The position numbers and the translations under genes were made by a program. Shown one piece after another: positions 22,863 through 35,400 of a DNA stretch of 64,000 bases. This DNA is from Schistocerca nitens. Lineage: Eukaryota > Arthropoda > Insecta > Orthoptera > Acrididae. Position 1 is the stretch's first letter. Every line of letters begins with the position of its first letter. The notes beneath the pieces are model-generated. The model ran no database searches, had not been told where the DNA came from, and saw only the letters and a list, made by a program, of their open reading frames with translations. Location of the stretch: NCBI RefSeq assembly GCF_023898315.1, contig NC_064621.1, positions 126,207,521-126,271,520 on the forward strand. The letters are read 5' to 3'.

Positions 22863-23531
22863 TTATGTCCGCGGGGTCCCGAGTCGTACCGCGGCGCGGG
22901 CACCCGGTGGTAGGCGCAGTCCATCTCCGTCCGCCGTGGCGGAAGGATCTCGCGTCCGCTCGTGCCGTTGCTCTTTGATGGTGTTTAATAACGGTTTCCA
23001 GGCCTTGCTAAGTTGAAACCCGGTGTCCCTGTTGATGAGGTTATCTGTTACTCGACTTTCTATGGCCTCCTTGTAGATACTGTCCCAGTAGGCACTTGTG
23101 GCAGTCAGGATTTTTGTCTCTTCAAATTTCGCTGTGTGTCCGGCTTCAATGCAGTGTTCTGCTAGGGCCGAATTGCTGGGTTGGCGTAAGCGGGTGTGAC
23201 GTTCGTGTTCTTTGCATCGGTCCTCGACCGTGCGATTTGTTTGGCCGATATAGGATTTGCCACAGCCGCACGGGATTTTGTATACGCCCGCTTTCTTCAG
23301 CCCTACGTCATCTTTTGCCGTTCCTAGTAGGTCACGAATCTTTGCTGGTGGCCGGAAGGCTGTGTGAATCTTGTGTCGCCTTAACAGTCTTCCTATTTTT
23401 GACGACACATTGCCAGCAAATGGCAGAAAGGCCAGAGCTTGCTTTTCTTCTTCGGGTTCTTCTTCATCTCGGTTCTTGCTGCACCTTCTGTTGTCGGAAG
23501 GCCCTTTGGATTTGGCGGTTGCCATACCCAT
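22863..23531 (-). pseudogene. Penelope-like element GIY-YIG endonuclease region
   Basis: This follows the RT in a shifted frame. The connector DEEEPEEEKQALAFLPFAGN and SKIGRLLRRHKIHTAFRPP leads to the GIY-YIG core: GVYKIPCGCGKSYIGQTNRT with VEDRCKEHERHTRL, then SALAEHCIEAGHTAKF. The Y-I-P and Y-I-G tyrosines, the downstream Arg and the CxC pair are all present. In this family the nuclease nicks target DNA to prime reverse transcription. The first 30 or so residues of the open frame are an out-of-frame shadow of the RT end. Confidence 0.85.
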
Positions 23532-24204
23532 TCTTGCGGAACACGGTCTCCAGGTGTTTGAGCTCCGTTGTCAAGTTCTGCTCATCAGATATCGTGTGTG
23601 CTCTATGTACCAAGGTGTTGAGCATTCGATTAAGCTGCGCCGGATGGTGGCAGCTGGACGCATGTAGGTACAGGTCAGTGTGTGTGGGCTTTCGGTACAC
23701 ACTGTGACCCAGTGAGCCATCATACCTACGTTCCACTAGGACATCAAGAAAGGGTAGTTTTCCATCTTCCTCAGTCTCCACCGTGAACTGAATGTTACTA
23801 TGGACCGAATTTAGATGTTGCAGAAATATCTGTAGCTGTTCCTGTCCATGTGGCCAGATGACGAACGTGTCGTCCACGTAGCGAAAGAAGCATACAGGTT
23901 TCAGTTCGGCGGCTTCCAGTGCTTCCTCTTCGAAACTCTCCATGAACAGGTTGGCCACCATTGGGGAGAGTGGGCTCCCCATGGCTACTCCATCGGTCTG
24001 CTCGTAGTATTGACCGTTGAAGACAAAGTACGTCGATGTTAACACGTGCCTGAACAGTTGTGTCAGTTCAGGCCCGAATTTCTCACTGATTAAGTGGAGA
24101 GAATCTTCCAGCGGGACACGTGTGAATAATGAGGCGACATCGAAGCTGACCATGAGGTCGGATTCTTGTACTGTCATCTCCTTCAGGCGGCCAATGAAGT
24201 CCAT
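23464..24204 (-). pseudogene. Penelope-like reverse transcriptase, N-terminally truncated
   Basis: The 246-residue open frame reads SMDFIGRLKEM, SFDVASLFTRVPLEDSL (motif A), FNGQYYEQTDGVAMGSPLSP (motif B region), FFRYVDDTFVIWPHG (motif C, YVDD), LPFLDVLV and VYRKPTHTDLYLH. These are typical of Penelope RT, which is related to telomerase reverse transcriptase. The first RT motifs are missing because the sequence joins the inverted copy at about 24,205. At the C-terminal side the frame stops at QQKVQQEPR, and the reading continues in another frame toward the nuclease domain, so one frameshift is present. Confidence 0.9.
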
Positions 24205-24212
24205 TGAGTTCT

Positions 24213-24630
24213 GACTGCCACAAGTGCTTACTGGGACAGAATCTACAAGGAGGCCATAGAAATTCGAGTAACAGATAACCCCATCAACAGGGACACCGGG
24301 TTTCAGCTTAGCAAGCCCTGGAAACCGTTATTAAACACCATCAAAGAGCAACAGCACGAGCGGACGCGAGATCCTTCCGCCATGGCGGACGGAGATGGAC
24401 TGCGCCTACCACCGGGCGTGGGTGCAGCTTCCCCCACCCCTCCCACCAAGCGGCGCCCCGCCGGCCGCCCGCGCCGGGGTACGACTCGGGACCCCGCGGA
24501 CATAAATACCACGGACACAGCGCAGACAGATCATTCCATCAGCACCACCTGATGATGGCGGAACGGTTATCCATCGAAATATCGTGGAACTTCGAAGAAC
24601 GGATCTGGCTGGACACCCGAGAACCTTGGA
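24213..24630 (+). repeat. Inverted 3' end of the Penelope-like element
   Basis: This is nearly identical to the reverse complement of 22,705-23,100, sharing GACTGCCACAAGTGC, the C-terminal coding end, ATAAATACCACGGACACAGC and CACCACCTGATGATGGCGGA. It has an extra GC-rich insert of about 45 bp near 24,425-24,470. Confidence 0.9.
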
Positions 24631-24643
24631 TACTTGATTGTAT

Positions 24644-25560
24644 TTTAATAATTTTTAATACACATGAAAGGAAGGGTGTTGGATACACATTTCTAAAAGC
24701 ATAATTTATTCTGGGGAGAACTGTGTGAACAAACTGAATAAATCGAGTCTCATACTATTCTGAATAAATAATTCTTTCTGTTGTCGGTTGTGACTTAATA
24801 TTAAAACCAAGATAGATGGACTGTCTTTCGAAACACAACCACCTAGCGGCAGTCAATAGCAAGAACAAGGTATGCTCAGATTTAGGAATTTATGAGCGTT
24901 CTTCATTGTTTATGATGCTGCCATGAATAAATGAATGAATGAATGAATGGATGGTATGAAAGGCTGTGTGCAAAATAAATTTTTGTTCTGTGAGATGATA
25001 ACTGCAGTGAAGTGGCCCATAGTTCATAGTATGTCAAGTGATGAGGACTTTGACAAATTTCTAAGAAGTTTTGTAGGCATATTCAATTAATCATTCCAAC
25101 CTAAGATCTGCACAAAAAGGCAGTAGCAAACATAAAATGCATCTAGTGTGAGAAAAATAGAATTACATAGGGAAATGCAATGCAATAAACATCCAGACTT
25201 TGATGACTATAAGATACATTATAAATTGTTATGAACTCTTCCAAAAAGGTTAAATAATTGGCTTATTTTATGACACAATGAAATGCATTATGACCACTTC
25301 TTAAACCAGAATTAGTTGCAACATTTAACTAATAAGAAATTTAAATAATTATATAAAGTAAGAACACTACCATTATCCCTCCCCATATATCACAGTTTTT
25401 CTTTAACATTTTCGGAAATGTTACAAAATCTAATGCAGAAGTGTTCACTTTTCGAAACAGCATAAATTTATTTGTAACAAACCAGAATAATTTCATAGAG
25501 TTTCAACTGAAAATGTAAGACAATAATATTTTGCCATTGAAAACTATCATGAAGAAATGG
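24644..25560. other. AT-rich region, no gene seen
   Basis: Only a short (ATGA)n run near 24,926-24,949 was noted. Confidence 0.4.
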
Positions 25561-26870
25561 AATACTCACCAAGATAATTAAGATTATGCATGATAAAACA
25601 ACACATCCTTTGTCTTTAATAATGAATCCATCATTTGAAGAAGTAAATTTACATGACATATGTAGGTATGCAGAGGTGAAACCATCATACAAAAACAATG
25701 ATCAAAAGAGGATGTGGCAAATTATGACCCAGTCCCTATCCTCCCATACTTGCCTGATGTGTTTAAAAGTAAAAGTAAAAAACTATTACCAAGTATGATG
25801 TTTTCAAAAACCAACATGGATTTCAAAACGGGAAAAATCACCTGGAGTGTGACCAACCAATTCATTGAAAAAAAAATTTAACTCCTCGGTGGACAAAACC
25901 AATAAAATTGATGGCAACTTCTGTGACCACATGTAAGCATTGCATTCAATGAAACATTCTATACTCCCCTACAGACTGTTCATAGATGTAGTGCACTGAA
26001 GTGGCTCACGCCTTACCTGAGAAAAAGGTACCAAAGAGTAATCACAACATCTAATGCTATTAATTATGCAAAACGAATCCCTCAAGGCTTTTTATCTACC
26101 TCCCGTTATCAGTAGTGAAAAAGAAACTAAGAAGATAGTTTTGGTGATACCACAAACACACTAAATAATCTAGAAGCATGGCTCCAATGACTGCTGCTTA
26201 CATATCATAAGTGAACAGCCAAAACTAACAACTCTGGTATCAAACATAAAAATCGTGATTCTTGGAGTCGAAATTGGATGAAAGTGTAAGCCGTCAGATA
26301 CACATTACTTATTCAGTCACTAAACTAAGAAGTCTTACATTTGCATTGATTGTAATATTTGAGGTAACAGATATGAACAGCTAGATAGCTGTATACCATA
26401 GTTTCTTTGAATCTGCTATTAGATATGATTTACGTTTTGGCGTAAATTCAAGACATATGTCATGATTCATGCTACTATAAAAAGTAATCATTAGGAAAAT
26501 ATGTGCAGCACCTCAAAGAAAACAGTCTTTTCCATTATTCCAGAACTCAAACTTATTACTTTTTCCTGAACTGCACCTCTTTGTAATTATAACTGTTTTG
26601 TGCCATAAAGTTGAGCTAACTGGTGAAGCTCATTTCGAACATATGTATGTACAATAAAAGTCATGCTTTTAAAACATCCCCTAAAATTGTAGAAATAACT
26701 TTCTACTATAGGGGAATGAAAATTTACAAAAATTGACAAGTACAGACACACTGAGCATGCAGATACATTCACTGAAGAGATAAGTACATCAACTAGTAGA
26801 AAAATGCTGTTCCTGAAGTACGAATCCATGAATGACGAAATAATCATTTGAACATGGTGATTGATCTATC
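25560..26870 (+). mobile_element. Decayed LINE (RT C-terminal part)
   Basis: Fragments in shifting frames resemble the RT C-terminal region of jockey/CR1-group LINEs: LPYRLFIDVVH, ISVYHSFFESAIRYDLRFG-like text (26,385-26,450), KVIIRKICAAPQRKQ (26,484 on), LCHKVELT and ENLQKLTSTDTLS. There are many stops. The family is not the same as LINE-A. Limits are approximate. Confidence 0.5.
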
Positions 26871-26967
26871 TTCAACAATATCGCAATGTCAAATTAACAC
26901 TGTGTTTATAAAATAATGTTTAGAAAATTTAGAAAATATGTACATTGCAAGAAAAACAGTTTCATAA

Positions 26968-28400
26968 TATTGTTGTTGTTGTTGTTGTTGTTGTGATCTT
27001 CAGTCCAGAGACTGGTTTGATGCATCTCTCCATGCTACTCTATCTTGTGCAAGCTTTATCTCTGAGTAACTATCGAAACCTACATTGTACTGAATCTCCT
27101 TAGTGCATTCATCTCTTGGTCTCCCTCTACGATTTTTACCCTCTGTACTTCCCTCCAGTACTCAATGGATGATCCCCTGATGACTCAGAACGTGTCCCAC
27201 TAATCGATCCCTTCTTCTAGTCACGTTGTGCCACAAATTCCTCTTCTCCCCAACTCCATTCAGTACCTCCTCATTAGTTACGTGATCTACCTATCTAATC
27301 TTCAGAATTCTTCTGTAGCACCACATTTTGAGAGCTTCAGTTCTCTTCTTGTCTAAACTATTTATCATTCATGTTTCACATCCATGGCGACTCTCCACAC
27401 AAACTTTCAAGAAAAGACTTCCTGAGACTTACATGTACACTCGAAGTTAACAAATTTCTCTTCTTCCCATTGGCAGTCTACATTTTACATCCTCTCTACT
27501 TCGATCATCACCAGTTGTTTTGCTCCCCAAATTGCAGAACTCATCTTCTACTTTAAGTGTCTCATTTCCTAATCTAATATCCTCAGCATCACCTGCTTCA
27601 ATTAGACTACATTACATTATCTTCATTTTGCTTTTGTTGATTTTCATCTTACATCCTCCTTTCAAGACACTGTATAATTCCGGTCAGCTGCTCTTCCAGG
27701 CCCTTTGCTGCTCTGACAGAAATCCAGTGTCGTCGGCAAACCTCAAAATTTTTATTTCTTCTCCGTGGATTTTAATTCCTACTCCAAATTTTTCCTTTAT
27801 TTCCTTTACTGCTTGCTCAATGTACACTGAACAACATCGGGGACAAGCTGCAACCCTGTATCACTCCCTTCTCAACCATTGCTTCTCTTCCGTGCCTCTC
27901 GGCTCTTATAACTGCCATCTGGTTTCTGTACAAACTGTAAATGGCCTTCTGCTCCATGTATTTTACCCCTGCCATCTTCAGAATTTGAAAGAGAATATTC
28001 CAATCAACAATGTCATAAACTTTCTGTAAGTCTACAAACGCTAGAAATGTAGGTTTGCCTTTCTTTAAGCTATCTTCTAAGATAAGTTATAGGCTCAGTA
28101 TTGCATCATGTGTTCAAACATTTTTATGGAATTCGAACTGATCTTCCCTGAGCTCAGCTTCTACTAATTTTTCCATTTGTCTGTAAGGAATTTGTGTTAG
28201 TATTTTGCAGCCGTGACTTATTAAACTGATAGTTTGGCAATTTTCAAACCTATCAACACTTGCTTTCTTTGGGATTGGGAGCACTGTATTCTTCTTGAAG
28301 TCTGAGGGTATTTCGCCTGTCTCATATATCTTGCTTGCAAATGGTAGAGTTTTGTTGGGGCTGGCTCTCCCAAGGCTATCAGTAGTTCAAAATTGTGTTA
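26968..28400 (-). mobile_element. RTE-type LINE, 5'-truncated, with (AAC)n tail
   Basis: On the + strand it opens with (GTT)n, i.e. an (AAC)n tail on the minus strand, then GATCTTCAGTCCAGAGACTG. Read on the minus strand, blocks are KILTQIPYRQMEKLVEAELR, FVDLQKVYD (motif A), VEKGVIQGCSLSPMLF (motif B), ILRFADDTGFLSE (motif C) and the C-terminal RRGRPRDECTKEIQ...ASNQSLD. Order and motifs match RTE/BovB-like insect LINEs. Stops and frameshifts are scattered. A long ORF on the + strand (27,520-28,029) is an antisense shadow. Confidence 0.85.
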
Positions 28401-28667
28401 AACATAAAACTGTAGCTAATTTGACATATCTCCTGTGCAATATGATCAGATTATCTGTAAAATATGTATTATAAGACTAATAAAATACTGATAACAATAG
28501 TATCATCATAAAAGGTAACACCACTGGAATGTGGGTGCTGTCACATCAGTTGCAAGTTGAAGCATCACTTTAGGAGAAATAAGTGATACATTTTAAGAAT
28601 GAGTTTGCAAACACACATTTTTATATGCTGCTGTTTCACCTGTCATGTCAGGTCAATGTCAGGTTGT
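28401..28667. other. Spacer, nothing recognised
   Basis: AT-rich, no ORF of note. Confidence 0.35.
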
Positions 28668-29288
28668 AATCACACTGGATGTCACGTCATGTTGGTTCAC
28701 TTAGCCTAGTACGAGATTGTGATAGTGAGGTTATGAGATACCATACATGACAGAAAAGGTCAAAGTATAGTAAAGGTAAAGTTTATTAATGTCCACAGTA
28801 AACTTCATAATTGATATTTTTGATCAAGTTAATATATTAAATTTATGAGAAGTAAAACATTTCCAAACATCAGTATTTGGTTCCTAGCGAAAATATGTAC
28901 AGCCAAACACATCAAATAATATTTATAAGGAAATACATGTAGCCAATTTAGCTTATCTATTTTGTGTATGTGGCAGTTCATGTCATAAACGACTATACCA
29001 CTGTTTTCCAACAGAGCAGTTTCCACATGATAAATGGTTATTTAATGAAAATTGATTCATCAGTTTATGTTCTTATTTACATACAATGCAAGCATCAGTT
29101 CTGTTCTGTTACTACAAAAACTAAGCAATTTGTAACAAAAACAAAGCATGATAATAAAATAAAGTTTAAGTCGACACAAAAGCACAATACACCACTGTAA
29201 TATGAGTCAGTGCAGAAAAAATACCTAGGTTAAAGGCAAATTCACAATGACCATTATGTCACGTCATCACACCATCACATCATGCTGT
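28668..29288 (+). repeat. Non-coding repeat R, unit 1
   Basis: The unit is about 620-710 bp, AT-rich, found three times (units 2 and 3 below). Landmarks in order: a TCACGTCA-rich start, CTTAGCCTAGTA, GTATAGTAAAGG, TTTATTAATGTCC, CAAATAATATTTATAAG, then ACAAAAGCACAATA and GAGTCAGTGCAGAAAA near the end. No coding capacity was seen. Confidence 0.7.
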
Positions 29289-29416
29289 GTTCACATTCTG
29301 CATCAGGTCACATCACATCAATTTGCTTAGCCTAGTAGTAAACGGTGAATGTGATGTTCTGAGTAAACCATCTGAGATACAAAAAGTGGGAGTATAGTAC
29401 TGGCATTGTGGAACTG
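29289..29416 (+). repeat. Repeat R unit 2, left piece
   Basis: It starts directly after unit 1 with CATCAGGTCACATCACATCA, CTTAGCCTAGTAGTAAACGG, ACAAAAAGTGGGAGTATAG. It is cut at 29,416 by the Tc1-like element and continues at 38,719. Confidence 0.75.
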
Positions 29417-29876
29417 CACTGATGAGCCAAAGAAACTGGTACACCTGCATAATATCGTGTAGCAGGCCAAGATCAGGCAGAACTGCTGCAACACAACATG
29501 GCATGGACTCGACTATTGTCTGAAGAAGTGCTAGAGGGAATTGACACCATGAAACCTGCAAGACTGTCCATAAATCTGTAAGAGTACAAGGGGGTGGAGA
29601 TCCCTTCTGAACATCATGTTGCAAGGCATCCCAAATATGCTGAATAATGTTCATGTCTGGGGAGTTTGGTGGCCAGCAGAAGTGTTTAAACTCAAAAGTG
29701 TGTTCATTGGGCCACTCTGTAGCAATTCTGGACGTGTGGGGTGTGACACTGTCATGTTTGAATTGCCCAAGTCCGTTGGAATGCACAATGGACATGAACA
29801 GATGCAGGTAATCAGACAGGCTGCTTACGTATGTGTCACCTGTCCGAGTCGGACCTAGATGTATCAGGTGTCCCAT
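29417..29876 (-). pseudogene. Tc1-like transposase, C-terminal part
   Basis: Read on the minus strand: FKHDSVTPHTSRIATEW (second catalytic Asp region), FKHFCWPPNSPDMNIIQHIW and LLQTIVESMPCCVAAVL. The Tc1 family normally has Glu in the NxIEHIW position; here it is Gln, so the third catalytic acid is lost. More 5' coding text is decayed and runs to about 30,250, then to 38,385-38,570 beyond the LTR fossil (helix-turn-helix side). Confidence 0.8.
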
Positions 29877-30256
29877 ATCACTTCATCTGCACATGCTCCA
29901 CACTGTTACAGGGGCTGCACCAGCTTGAACTGTCCCCTGCTGACAGGCAGGGTCCATGGATTCATGAGGTTGTCTCCATACCCGTACATGTCCTTCTGCT
30001 TGATACAATTTGAAATGAGACTCATCCAACCAAGCAACATGTTTTCAATCATCAACAGTCCAGTGTCGGTGTTAAAGGGCCCAGACAGGGCATAAAGCTT
30101 TGGGTCATGCAGTCATCAAGGGTACACGAGTAGGCCTGCAGCTCCGAAAGCCCGCATCGATGATGCTTCATTGAATGATTTGCACGATGAAATTTGTTAA
30201 TGACTCAGCACTGAAATCTGCAGCAATCTGTGGAAGGGTTGCACTTCTGTCATGAC

Positions 30257-31150
30257 TGTAGCGCCACCACCGTTTAGGACAGGGAAAGTTAGTTTTGTGC
30301 AATATTCTGAGCACAAGTTACAGGCAGGTGCAGGCCGGATTGCAGTGAGTTATGCATACCAACAGTTTCGAAGTAGAATAGAGGCCACAGGGCCATCAAA
30401 TTGCTGAAAGAATATATGTAGCGGTTTTGCTTGTCGCAAATCAAAGGCAGAAGGGGCCCACTGGCCTACGTAGCGTGTTATGAGTATGTGACAAGAAGCG
30501 GCTCTTATGGCAAAACAGAGGCATACAGCCCTGTATAAATAGGTGAGGGTTTCTAACGAGATTCATTCAAGTGTGGCAGCTCTCCTGGGTGTCACATCAC
30601 CAGTTACACGCAGCAGCAGATGGGGCAGCAGCGTTCCAGTCCACAGTGGGTCACTGGTTCGACACTCTGAGGCTGACGCAAGGTCCGTAGCCAGCCAGCA
30701 GTGGGCCACTTCACGGCTTGCTACCGTAGGTAGGCGTCCTGGGTTCCAACACACGCTGAAGGCATCCCGAAGTGAGGGTCACAGATCGGATCACGGTCGC
30801 TATGGTCGCTGCGATCTCAGCCACTTCAGCGACAGGCATGCAGCTGGCCGCCTGCAACTCACACTGAGTCGCATTGAGTCGCAGGGACGCAGACTGCTGA
30901 GTCGACTTCCAGCACCCTGATGATGCTGCAACTGCGCTGGCGCACAAGGCCAGCACACAGTGCGTGCATGGGTCATTGAGGCAGCCATTCGGCGCCAAGC
31001 CATTTTGCAGACAGCGAAGTGGTGTCCTCAGCATTGTGGGACCCAGTGATGCAGATCGAGAGGAGCAGGGGCACTGCAACTGGAAACAATAAATCAATTG
31101 GATGGTGCCTTCTGCCTCTTCCCACTACGTTTGGTGTTGTGTTACATTTG
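30257..31150 (+). repeat. Left LTR of the env-bearing fossil
   Basis: It starts near TGTAGCGCCACC and ends near GGTGTTGTGTTACA, followed by a TGGTGGCAGAAG-type primer-binding region. It contains a TATA box (TATAAATA, about 30,533) and AATAAA near 31,087. Limits were set by eye. Confidence 0.6.
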
Positions 31151-31549
31151 GTGGCAGAAGTTGCCACTAAATTTGGTGTTAGAATAGTGGATGTCGTCAG
31201 TGCAGTACGACGTTCGGGCCCACCACCTGCATTACAGTCACAAGATGTGGTGAGTTTTGACCAGGTTTCTTTTCAGTGTTGGACATTTCCTTTCTTTTTT
31301 TGTTTGTGTTTTGAGTATGGATCCTGGCAGCCAATTTTGGATGTTTTGCGTAGGCACATTATGTTTTTGACAGAATAAGTGTTAGTGTATTTGGGGCAGT
31401 AAGAGTTATTTTTTTCGTGGCATTTAATTACTTTTGTTTTGGTTTGAGTATGATGTTACCGAGTATGATGATACTGAGATGTAGGGATTTGGGTTACTCT
31501 TGTACTTAAATGTTTTGTTTCAGGACTAACTGGGAACGAAAGCAACACA

Positions 31550-32400
31550 ATGGCAGAGTTAGGCATGTGAGGTGTGTTGGAACCAGAAGTGGTACGGATT
31601 TTGTTGGATAAAGTAGCACAATTGAAAGCAGACAATACACGGTTAAGAAATGAATTAACATCTAGAAGTGAGTGGGAAACCGCATCTGATCAGTCGTTGT
31701 TGCCTAGGGTGCAGGAGATTGATCCAGCTGCCGCAAGTCTGATTATTCCTTTTTCTGGAAAGGCATCTGAGGATGTGCGTTTGTTTGTGGAGGACTTCAG
31801 CGGTGATGAATGGTTGGTTTGACGAACAGTTGTTATATATATCCAAGATTAGATTAATGGGTGAAGTGAAAACATATGTAAGGTGTTCTGAGGCCTTAAG
31901 GAAGGCAGGAGAGTTTAAGCAGTTAAAGGAAGGGCTTTCACAAGGGTACAAAAAACAGAATAGCGCTCGGTACTTTACACAGAGGTTAAATACAATGTCA
32001 AAGAGACGGGGGAGACGACAGAGAAATTTTCTGACAGGATAAGGGAAATTAATGAGTATACTTACGAGTTGGGTCAGAGCGGTGAAGCGAATAGTGTTCT
32101 GTTGGAGGAGACCGAGCAAAGGGCACTTGAAGTATTTTTGAGAGGGTTACCGGCGCATATGTCACGGAAAGTGCGTGAAGATTTGTTTTTGGCCATTCGG
32201 CTAGCAACTCAATGTGAGGAAACAGACGTAGCAACAGGGGTACGCGAGAGGCAAACAGTGTTTACAGTGGGTGTGAAATGTTTTAAGTGTGGTCATACAG
32301 GACATGTGCAGAGGCAATGTACCCAGTCACCAAGGAATAAAGGAAGGGGTGGAAATTGGCAGCGGGGAGGATGGAGAAGTGGAGATAGGAGAGGTTGACA
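31550..32400 (+). pseudogene. gag-like region of the LTR fossil
   Basis: A capsid-type gag ends in a zinc knuckle (CFKCGHTGHVQRQC, near 32,280). It is fossil. Confidence 0.75.
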
Positions 32401-32479
32401 AGCGTTAAATGGCAAAGGGGGCCCAAGACCCACCTAAGGGAGCTCCCGTTTAATTTCAATGCTACAAATACGTATGCAC

Positions 32480-35400
32480 AGATGGAATGTTCAGTGGTAG
32501 GATCCATAGGAGCTAAAAAGTTAAAGATTTTGTTGGACACAGGGGCGCAAGTGTCAGTGGCTACTAGGAATATAATGGGATGAAGGAAGCTAGAGGCACT
32601 ACGTTGTAGGTTGTGTGGAGTGGGGGATAAGGAGGTCACACCTTTGGGGCCGGTAACAGTTGACTTTCGAATAGAGAAAGTCCGATTTAATGCACACATG
32701 GAGGTAGTACCATGGGTAAGGGAGGGCTACGACATGATCCTAGGAGTAGATTTCTTGCATCAACATCATGCCTAAATGTGTGGACAATGAACTGTGGAAC
32801 TTGGTGGGATGTTATTTCAGCTAGGGGAAACAGCTGTCAATGCAGAGCTGTCACGAGCGGCGTTCAACGTAATGAACAAACCAATTGAACCGCGTACATT
32901 AGCATTAAGGCTTAATTCCCATGAGTTTGTGTCTGGTGGCACCGGGAAGTCGCTTTGCGTAAGTGTGGAGTCAAATCTACCTGTGGGTACAGTATGTGTC
33001 ATTGAACCATTGGAGGATAATGAAGTTTTGGGTCGATTTGGTTGTTTTGTGAAACATAGTGTTGTACGCGTCCAGGAGGGCAACGACGGGCGAGTAGTTC
33101 CTGTGAACGTGGATAATTTTAGCACTGTAGACGCAAATTTGAGAAAAGGAGTTTTAGTAGCAAATTTGGATGTGCTAGATGACGAAGACTAGTGTTCGAG
33201 AGATAGGCAAAGCGATCAACCACTAAATGCCGATAGAACTGCATTGCATGACAAAATTAAGAATTTGAAAGGAGAAAGAGAGAATATGGAAGAACTATTG
33301 TGGGAATTTAAGGATTTGTTTTTTCCACAAGGGCCGTTACCAGCAGTTCCATTAGTTCAACATAGGATAACAACAGGGAATGAAGCACCTGTTTACCATC
33401 AACCATACAGAATACCGAGGTATTTGCAGCCGATTGTGGAGGATGACATTGATCAGCAGCTTGCGGACAGTATTACAGAGCTTAGTAACAGTTGCTGGGG
33501 AGTGGGCATTGTCATTGTGCCTAAAAAATCTATGGATGGAACTAAAAAATACGGATTCAGTTCTTACTACCGATACCTCAATAATAAGACAGTAACGGAC
33601 GCATACCCAATTCGAAACATATCAGAGACTTTGAATCATTTATGACAGTGACAGTACGTTTCTACGACGGATTTGACAAGTGGATATCATCAGTTAGAGG
33701 TGGCTCCAGAGGATCGTTCAAAAACTGCTTTCTCTACTCCTGGAGGCCATTACCTTTACATTACAATGCCATTCGGTTTGAAAAACGCTCCAGCAACGTT
33801 TCAGAGATTGCTAGACAGTGTATTGACGGGTTTGAAACCATGGCAGTGTCTTGTCTATTTGGATGACATTACAGTGTTTTCAAGTAGTGTGGAGCAACAT
33901 AGACAGCGGTTAAGGGAAGTCTTTATGAGGTTAAGATCAGATTGTTTGACGTAGAGCCTGGAGAAGTGTCATTTTGCATCAGAAGAAGTAAAATATTTGG
34001 GGCATGTTATCCGTAAGGATGTAGTGTGAACAGATCCGAGTTTGGTACAGGCTGTAAGGGATTTTCAAGGACCGAAACTAGTTAGGGAATTGCAGTCATT
34101 CATCAGAATTTGCAATTTCTGTCGAACGTTCGTGAAGGGTTTGGCAGATTTAGAACAGTCGTTGATACTATTGTTACGGAAGGGTGTGAAATTTGAGCGG
34201 TCAGAAGAGTGTCAGAAAGCGTTTTACAAACTGAAAGAAGTGTTAACATCAAGTCCTGTTCTTGTGTTTCCAGATTTTGGAAAGGAGTTTATACTATCAT
34301 GCGATGCATCGAATCAAGCATTAGGGTGTGTTCTTAGTCAGGAAATTGATGGGAAAGAACATCCTGTAGCCTTTGCGTCTAGGCAGCTGAATGCAGCGGA
34401 GAGGAATTACTCAACAACAGAGAGGGAGATGCTTAGTGTAATCTATGGAATCACATATTTTAAATGTTATTTATACGAGAGAAGATTTCGGGTATTGACA
34501 GATGCTGCATTGAAGTAGTAGTTGGGGTTGAAGGATCCGTCCACTAGGCTCGCTAGATGGGCCGTGAGGCTAAGTGAATTCGACTACAAGGTGGTGCACA
34601 AGCCTGGGAAGAAGCACGGTAATGCGGATGTACTAAGTAGGATGGTGGCAAAAGTAGAAGTCATAGGTTATGACATAGCAGTACGGCAAGAATTACAGGT
34701 CACGGACAACGATTGTAAATTGTATCGGACACAGCCACAATTTAATATGTACAATGGTCTTCTGTGCAGGGAAACGAAGTTAGGGCCAAGGGTAATAGTG
34801 CCAGCGAAGTTGAGGGATGAGGCTTTAAAGGAAGAACATGATCACGTGTTATCTGGTGGTGGATGGTGTAGAGCGACGAATAGGGGAGTGACAGAGAGGT
34901 ATTGGTGGAGAGGTAGGAAAGTAGATGTGGATCAGTATGTCAAGAATTGTATACCATCTACGCAGAGAGCAGATTTGGATCAGAAACAGATACAGCTACA
35001 ACGATTGCCAGAAGCGACATGTTCATTCTCTATGCTGGGGATCGATGTCTTAGGACCTTTTGGGCGAACGCCATCGGGGAACAGATTCTTTCTGACAATA
35101 ACAGACCAGTTTTCGAGTTATGTGGATATGGTGGCTATGCCGAATCAACAGGCAGCAATGGTCGCGAGAACGTTTTAAACAACTGGATTTTGAAATTTGG
35201 TGTACCAGAGACAATAATTACTGACCAAAGGACCATCTTTATGTCGGATTTAATGAAGGAACTGTGTGAATTGTTGTACGTAAAAAAGTTGAGGATGAGC
35301 GTGTTTCATCCACAGGCCAACGGAAGAACAGAACGGGTACACAATAATTGGGAAGATGCTGAGTTTTTATGTGGATTCTCATCACCATCAGTGGGACGAG

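Larger units (their letters stand above)
22705..24630 (-). mobile_element. Penelope-like element with inverted partial copy, 13-bp target duplication
   Basis: TACTTGATTGTAT at 22,692-22,704 and 24,631-24,643 brackets the whole structure. On the minus strand, RT (23,464-24,204) is followed by the GIY-YIG domain and a 3' end at 22,705. Upstream of the RT, 24,213-24,630 is a second 3' end in the opposite direction. Both outer ends therefore carry the same terminal sequence (GTTCTCGGGTGTCCAGCC). Inverted, 5'-shortened copies attached to the main copy are a known habit of Penelope elements. Confidence 0.9.

Noticed and set aside
22699-23707. Open frames on the + strand across the Penelope-like element
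   Set aside because: GC-rich antisense shadows; the minus strand carries clear RT and GIY-YIG motifs.
27520-28029. 169-codon ORF on the + strand
   Set aside because: Antisense shadow of the RTE-type LINE on the minus strand.
30543-31378. Overlapping ORFs in both strands of the left LTR
   Set aside because: No family similarity; LTR sequence with low stop density by composition.
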